From NCBI GenBank assembly GCA_009761415.1, contig QUOL01000020.1, positions 496,001 to 560,000 of the forward strand: a stretch of DNA of 64,000 bases. Direction: 5' to 3'. Within the stretch, counting starts at the first letter, position 1, and each line of letters starts with the position of its first letter. The position numbers were made by a program, and so were the translations under genes. This DNA comes from Sarcomyxa edulis (taxonomy: Eukaryota > Basidiomycota > Agaricomycetes > Agaricales > Mycenaceae). This document shows, in pieces, positions 58,301 to 64,000 of the stretch. The notes under the pieces were generated by a model. That model had not been told where the DNA came from, made no database searches, and worked only from the letters and a program-made list of their open reading frames with translations.

Positions 58301-59191
58301 GCCGCTACCCTCGGCCTACCATACACAATTGACGCTACTAGATGTCCTTGAGGTTCTGTTCAGGTTCTCCTGGACTCTCCTGGACTCTCCTGGATGGTCA
58401 GTCAGTCGGGGATAGGACCAGGTCTCGCCTCGTATACATACACGCAGATGCCCATACGATACGATACGATAGAATACGAAACAATACACAGAGTCTGTCG
58501 GAAAGAGAAAGAGAGGTTGTATCAGATGTGGTGCAGCCTCGGATCACGAGTGAGAACGTACCTGGAACGTTCAACCAGCTACCACCTAAGTCGATGAGCC
58601 CAGAAAGAGTGATGTTCGCGAACGATATGAACGAGGTACTGCTACTCAGCTCGAATTCGAACAAAACTGATAATTGCAGATTATCATGATCAGCGATATA
58701 CACATAGTTGCACTCATCTGCGAACTGCGATTGCGAGAACACGAATCTCCACCCTTTGTATAGACACGAATGACATCTCCCTCTCGAAATCTTCCACCCT
58801 TTGTATGGCCACCCTTAGTATACAGTCGCACTTTACCACCCCCACCCTTCCCCCTTCACCTCACCACCCCCCACTCTGCGGCGTCGGACTACTGGGGATA
58901 CTCTGCGGCATGACGGTGCTCCTTGGGGGTTCTTTGAGTGGTTCTGGTTCTTTCCTAGAGGAGGGGAGTGGGTTGGTGTTGGGTTGGGTTGGGTTGGGTT
59001 GGGGTGGATTGGGTTGGTATTGATGTTGGATGGGTGGGTGGAGGAGGTTGGATGGGTAGAGACGTAGAGGAGGGGAGGAGGGAGGAGAGGGGAGGGGAGG
59101 GGAGGGGAGAGGAGGTTGAATGAATGTGTCAACGTGGGTGAGCAAGGAATGCAAATGAGAACGAAAGGAATAAATTGAGATCGAGACTGGA
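58301..59191. other. Non-coding gap with low-complexity tracts
   Basis: The minus-strand frame 58398-58742 has no motif. Contains an ACGAT microsatellite near 58455-58480 and G-rich tracts to the right. The open frames over 58833-59154 are products of base bias. Confidence 0.45.
58970..59115. repeat. G-rich simple repeats (GGGTT and GGGGA types)
   Basis: Runs of GGGTT at about 58974-59016 and GGGGA at about 59067-59115 on the plus strand, so C-rich on the strand of the neighbouring VPS29 gene. Confidence 0.85.
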
Positions 59192-60081
59192 TTAGGACAA
59201 CACTAACCGATACTCAATCTTCTCAACCCTAACCTCCCCATCGATGAGTTGATATACGTATGTGACGACTACGGGTCCTTGGATGTCCATTAGTGCGAAT
59301 GAGGGGATTGGGTCGCTGGGGTGAGGATGGGGGTGGGGGGTGGGGAGGGGGATGGGGGGGATGGGTGAGAAGGAGAAGAAGGGTGTGGATGGGGGTGAGC
59401 AGGGGATGGGGGTGAGGGTTAGGGGGGGTGGGGGAGAATGGGAATGGGTGAGGGTTAGTAGGGCGCGTGAGAGGATGATGATGATACGCACCCATTATAC
59501 GTCCCAGTCCAAGCCCCAGTCGCCGAGCCTGGGTTAACGAAGAACCGATGATCGTATTCTATTGCTTGGAATCTGCGCACAGCACGTCAGGCGCTGGTGT
59601 ATCTAGACACTAGGGTGTGTGGGCTGACTGACGTATGAGTATGCCCAGAAACCAACACGTCCACGTCCATCTGTCGAGCGATCGAGCTGAGAGAATCGAG
59701 GTCACCGGTTGGTATGGACTGATGACCGTGTATGACGCCTATTCGTATGGGCGCGTGTACGACTGTGACGGATGTGGGGAACGATGAGGTCTGCACGAGT
59801 CGTTCGTCAGTACGCCCCCTCCAAGCTCAATCTCAATCTCAATCCCAAGCTCAAGCTAGCTACGGGTGGGGGTGGTGACTCACCTCATCGTAATCGCCTC
59901 TAACGACAGTAACATCCGAAGCGACAGTCCTGAGGTACTCGAAGGTTTCCTTGTCGCATACGTTTCCAGTGCATAGGATTTGTTGTATTTTACCTGGGAC
60001 GAGTAGTTTTTTGAATTTTGGGGGTAGGTCGTGTATTCTGTGGGGGATGTGAAGGTCGCCGATGACTAGGACCAGTACCAT
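59192..60081 (-). CDS. VPS29: VPS29, retromer subunit (metallophosphoesterase fold)
   Basis: Four exons, ATG 60079-60081. Seen: [78 protein letters not shown] (exon junction inside), [12 protein letters not shown], then [20 protein letters not shown] and RVEKIEYR. These are the hallmark blocks of Vps29, which keeps a phosphoesterase fold but acts as a scaffold in the retromer with Vps26 and Vps35, returning cargo from endosomes to the Golgi. The third intron (about 59325-59485) is extremely C-rich on the coding strand. The last residues (LVLS) may be read-through into an intron; the true end could lie further 3'. It shares a 149-base promoter gap with the MDM35-like gene. Confidence 0.92.
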
Positions 60082-60230
60082 CGCCGAAACAGGAGGAGCT
60101 TGTGAGTAGGAGGGGCAGTGTCACGCTAGTACCAGGGTTACTGTGTGACCGGCTAAGGGACCGACGCATTGCTTGTCATTGTTTGGTTACGTGGCTCCCT
60201 CCTCCCTTCTACTACTAGTTGCTAGCTCGA

Positions 60231-60610
60231 ATGGCACACAGTCTCTCACCAGAATGCACTCCCCTCAAACACGAATACGACTCCTGCTTCAACGCCTGGT
60301 TTGAAGGCTACCTCGAACCAGCAGTAGCAGCAACTGCTTCCCCACAAGCACGCGCTGCTTACTCGAAGGAAAAAGCGGATCAGTTCGAGAGGAAGTGTGG
60401 GAGGGTTTGGAATAGCTATCGGGAGTGTGTTCAGGTGCGTCAATACTCCATTTAGCTTGTTGGTGGTAGGGTTAATGGGCGTTGTGGTTGTAGAGGGCGG
60501 TTAAGGAAAAAGGCCTCGATTCGTTGTTGCAACAAGCAAGGGAGGAAAATCCGCTTACTGAGCCTCCGCCAATACCTTCCTCTCCGGAACCCAGTCAGCC
60601 AGCTTCGTGA
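60231..60610 (+). CDS. MDM35: MDM35/TRIAP1-like twin CX9C protein
   Basis: Two exons (60231-60434, 60494-60610), 106 residues. Cysteine pattern: CTPLKHEYDSC (C-x9-C) and CGRVWNSYREC (C-x9-C), with FNAWFEGYL between. This is the signature of the Mdm35/TRIAP1 family of the mitochondrial intermembrane space, imported by the Mia40 route, which partners Ups/PRELI lipid-transfer proteins for phospholipid movement. A short proline-rich tail (TEPPPIPSSPEPS) follows. Divergent from VPS29. Confidence 0.9.
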
Positions 60611-61194
60611 CCGAGGCAGCGTTAGCCATCGTGATCGAGTCAGCGTTAGCTATCATCCCCTCTTTCCTCTTTCGAAGGCGAACAATGTACCTCTCTTATT
60701 AATACTGTGAGCTCCGACCTTCACTCGCTGATACCTATATATCTGAAACCCTTACTCTTCCTCTTCCCTGTGCAACGCAAGGCCTCGATCTATGTTAAAG
60801 CTATCGTTCTCATTACCACCCACCCCTCTCACTCTCAATGACAATGACAATTGTATTTATCCCGGAATATGATCCCTGCCACTTCCTTAGGTCTCAGCGC
60901 TCAACCTCAGCCTCCGAGTCTGTCTCTTCAATGCGAAACTCGGCTATAACAACGCATCCTGAGACGTCACGGTTGCCTCGTATGTACAGCCCGCCTTGAT
61001 GATGTGGAAATATTGATCAACTACTAGTACCCTGGTCCTGCGCCTGCCTGTGAGCGCTCCCTCCTTCACCCTCCACCGGGCCTAGACTTGAGTATAAGTA
61101 TGAGTATACATACATATATGGATGTTTGACCCGTCGAGTTCCGCTTTCGACGCTACGTACGAGTTGAGGTAAGTATGGTGGTGGTGGTGGTGAG
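60611..61194. other. Gap with no gene
   Basis: Likely the 3' region of the MDM35-like gene. GGT microsatellite near 61174-61190. Confidence 0.5.
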
Positions 61195-63072
61195 GTTTTG
61201 CATTACCCCGGATCTATGTCTATGCCGTCTCGTCGACGTTGGTGTCTCGTTCTTCGTCGATTCTTATTCTGTTTCCTTCTTTCTTGGGAACACCTTTGAC
61301 TCGACATAACCGCACAGTGGATATGGATATAAGACTCGAATCGTCCCTCCGTATCCGTAATAGCGAATGGGGAGTCTCTCGTGCGCGGTCATGGAATGCA
61401 AACGAAACCTCCGACACTTTACGCCACATTGACATTAGCTTCCTTCCTTTCTTCAAGAATTGGAGTTGGGCGGTGAGCACGCATGCATAGGAGGATGATC
61501 CAATCCTTTCATTGCACCGCCTCCCTCCATTATATGCAATATCATGTAAGAGTTTCCTCACTTTACGCCACATCAGCATTGCTTTTCTCTATCTCTATTC
61601 AAGAGTTATCGTTAGAGTTGATCACGCATGCTCAAGGATCCAACCCTCTCGTCGCTCCCCCTTCCTCCAAGCCATGAAGGGAACACGCATGCGACGTATC
61701 CTGGCCCATCGAAGGTTCCTCGGAAACTATACCGTGACTGACAAGAACCACCATCATATCTAACGTATCAAACACTAACACTAACACCATCCGCAACAGC
61801 AAACGCAAACGGCGTCGTAGGCCTCTCGACGGCAACCCTCCTACTCATGATCATGATCATCTATAGCTTCCTCCGTATCCGTACCCGTATCGCTAGTGGT
61901 TCCAGTTCTAGAAGAGCTCAAGAATCAACGAGCGACAACGAACGACGACGTATTGGCGAAACCGACAACGAGCGACAAGCAATTGACAAAACCGACAACG
62001 TGCGACGACGAGGACGAAGTCGACAGCAGGCCCATGATTATCCATACGAAGACGAAGATCAGGCATTGGCCTGCTGCGATGCCGATGCCGACGATGTAGG
62101 CCAGCTGCGATTCCGACGATGTACGCTGGAGCTGACACCAGTATGTACACCAGTACACCAGTACACCAGTACACTACATAGTGCTCCTCCAAGCATCAAG
62201 TTTGTGCGTTCCACATACATGGTGGTGCCGGCGCGTCTACATACAAGGTGGTGAGCGCTAGCTTTTGAAGTTTGCATAACCCCGGAGACGGATCTATGTA
62301 TACCGTCTCGTCGACGTTTGTGTGTTGTTCTCCGTCGATCGATTCTTATTCTTGTTCATTCACCTTCCCTGGGTCCTGGGAAGGGAACGACATACCTGTT
62401 TTATAGTGGATATGGATATGAGACTCCAATAGTCCCTCCGTATCCGTATTAGAGAATAGGAATGGGGGGTCTATCGTGTTTTGTTTTGGATGATGCGGAC
62501 GCGGTCATGAGATGCAATAGGAACTTTACGCCACACGACTTAGTTTTCTTATGTTACTTCGAGAGTTGGAGTTGAGCATGGGATGAGAAACTCCTTCGTC
62601 GTTCCGCATTCCTCCAGGAAGGTAACCGTTATATACAATATTATTCCTAACGTTTCCTCACTTTACGCCACATTAGCTTCCTTTGTTCAAGATTTGTTGT
62701 AGGACTTGGGTACGCATGCCTGAGAGGATCAAAACCTTTCGTCGCTCCTTCTTCCAGGCCAGAAAGTAGACATGCATGCGTGTATCCTGGCCCATCGAGG
62801 TTCCTCGGAAAGTATAACGCCAAGAACCACCCATCTAATTCATACTAATAGTATATCAACCACTAACACCATCCGCCAACGCAAACGCCGTCTTCGGCCT
62901 CTCAACAGTCTCCCAATCATCCTCCACATCTGTCGTCGAAGTGCACAAAAACCAACGCGCGACGACGTATTGCCGAACCCGACAACGAGCGACGATGTAT
63001 TGTCGAAGTCGACAACACCCCCATACGAGGACGAAAATGAGGCATTGGCCTGCTGCTATTCCGACGATGTAG
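61195..63072. repeat. Tandem duplication of about 0.8-0.9 kb including a 3' exon
   Basis: Two copies, about 61195-62101 and about 62271-63072. Shared blocks: GGATCTATGT..CCGTCTCGTCGACG at the left, GTGGATATGGATAT.AGACTC with CCCTCCGTATCCGTA in the middle, CTTTACGCCACA, and GCATTGGCCTGCTGC..CCGACGATGTAGGC at the right. The right copy contains the last exon of the FAR-17a-like gene; the left copy carries a decayed version of it. Confidence 0.8.
61790..62130 (-). pseudogene. Decayed duplicate of the last exon of the FAR-17a-like gene
   Basis: On the minus strand it reads AYIVGIGIAAGQCLIFVFVW, nearly the same as AYIVGIAAGQCLIFVLVW in the intact copy, then diverges with frame changes. It is a leftover of the tandem duplication. 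Confidence 0.65.
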
Positions 63073-64000
63073 GCTGCGAGGAGGGGGCCTTGGGTTGTGG
63101 GGTTTAGGAAGGCGTATGCTGGGATGTGAAGCGAAGGGGGGGAAGGTCGTTAGTTAGTATGCGATCCGCAATCCAGATCCAGGATAACGATTAGAGAGAG
63201 AGAGAGAGAGACAAACAAAGCAAACAAACAGGACGGACGTACAATAAAACCCCTGCGTCGCATGAGTGATATACGCCACCCCCAGATACGCGCCCAGGAT
63301 GAGGATGCACAGGGGGAGGTGCGTCCATGGTGGCGGGGCGCGGTTTGTGAGGAGGATTTCGAAGAGGGCGAGGGCGGTGTTGAGGGCGTGGAGGGATGTG
63401 TTTGACCAGGCTGGGTGAGAAATTGAGGTTGAGATTGGGTGTTACATGGGGTGGATGAGTGGATGGGTGGTTGGATGGGTGGGTGGATGGGATGGGAGGG
63501 GAGGGGAGGGGAGTGTGGAGGAGGAGGAAGGAGGAAGGAGGAAGGTGAAGGGCGTACATACCGTCATATCTGGTGCCGAATGTCGAGGAATCGCTGAGGA
63601 CTGCCCAGAATACTATCGTCACCAGAAACGCTACAAATCCAAACACAACGCAGGTAAAGTAAGTAAACAACATCAATACCGAGAACGAGCACGAGAACGG
63701 ATGAGGAAGGAAGGGAACGACTGGACTGACGAAACGTGATTGTGGTCGACCCGAGAAGGACGTGCAGGAACTGCAAGGGTCTTGACCACTTTTGTAAGGG
63801 ATACGATTGACGATCACCTCTTGCATAGAATAATGTCTGGACGCCGGAAGCCCAGAAGTATGCACATAGACCGATGTATGAGAGTTCGGTGAAGTAGGAG
63901 AAGTATCTGTCAGGATCGTGTCGTGTCAGCCTCCAAGTAAGACCAGAACCAGAGGTGATTCCGAAGCTGAACCAAGTGGATGAGGGACTACAGTGTCTAG
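62856..64000 (-). CDS. FAR-17a/AIG1-like membrane protein (5' partial)
   Basis: Minus-strand gene entering from the right edge, stop TGA 62856-62858. Exon pieces in order: YFSYFTELSYIGLCAYFWAS (about 63850-63910), PLQFLHVLLGSTTITF, VAFLVTIVFWAVLSDSSTF, WSNTSLHALNTALALFEILL, PPWTHLPLCILILGAYLGVA, YITHATQGFY, and FLNPTTQGPLLAAYIVGIAA. This order of membrane helices and the HALN and THATQGFY motifs match fungal relatives of FAR-17a/AIG1 (androgen-induced gene 1), a family that in animals hydrolyses fatty acid esters of hydroxy fatty acids using conserved Thr and His. An added charged tail (TSTTDVEDDWETVERPK) ends the protein. The first exon(s) are outside the window. A GA microsatellite lies in an intron near 63194-63211. 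Confidence 0.75.

Noticed and set aside
58833..59154. Pro/Ser/His-rich open frames on the minus strand
   Set aside because: Produced by C-rich simple repeats; not protein-like.

Overview
The window looks like nuclear DNA of a filamentous basidiomycete, probably an agaricomycete. Genes are broken by many introns of about 50-60 bases, and the contents (laccase, P450, F-box/LRR proteins, an MLKL-like helical-bundle protein, a UstYa/DUF3328 oxidase) are typical of that group. All multi-exon models below were spliced by eye from reading frame and GT..AG signals; exon borders are predictions.

1-15 kb is accessory and metabolic. It holds the 3' half of an ABCC-type ABC transporter, an F-box/LRR-like gene and a decayed kinase-like pseudogene. 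Next comes a striking small gene on the minus strand (6405-7228) encoding a secreted precursor with eight near-identical repeats ending in a dibasic site, each repeat in its own exon. About 1 kb away, divergently transcribed, lies a UstYa/DUF3328 oxidase (8281-9276). This is the pair expected of a Kex2-processed, dikaritin-type RiPP pathway. An HPP-family membrane protein and a cytochrome P450 follow.

15-24 kb holds an Atg14/UVRAG-like autophagy gene, a kinase-like gene that resembles the pseudogene at 5-6 kb, and an MLKL-like gene (helical bundle plus degenerate kinase-like region).

25-47.3 kb is an array of at least 13 related genes in two families, called A and B here. Family A has a WW motif (about D-W-W-x-N-x-K-x-x-L) followed by a W..Y helix. 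Family B has a D-L-x-x-F-W motif followed by a similar W..Y helix. Several lie as adjacent A/B pairs. Two A members carry a central hydrophobic segment; three others lack it and end in a cysteine cluster plus a CaaX box (CTLM, CLIM, CIIM). I found no family I can name with certainty. The design suggests a two-component membrane-acting system, possibly for cell death, allorecognition or defence.

47.6-64 kb holds an F-box gene, a small secreted protein with a possible ADP-ribosyltransferase-like fold, a laccase, a block of degenerate roughly 1 kb repeats, VPS29, an MDM35-like CX9C protein and a FAR-17a/AIG1-like membrane protein running off the end, whose 3' exon has been tandemly duplicated.
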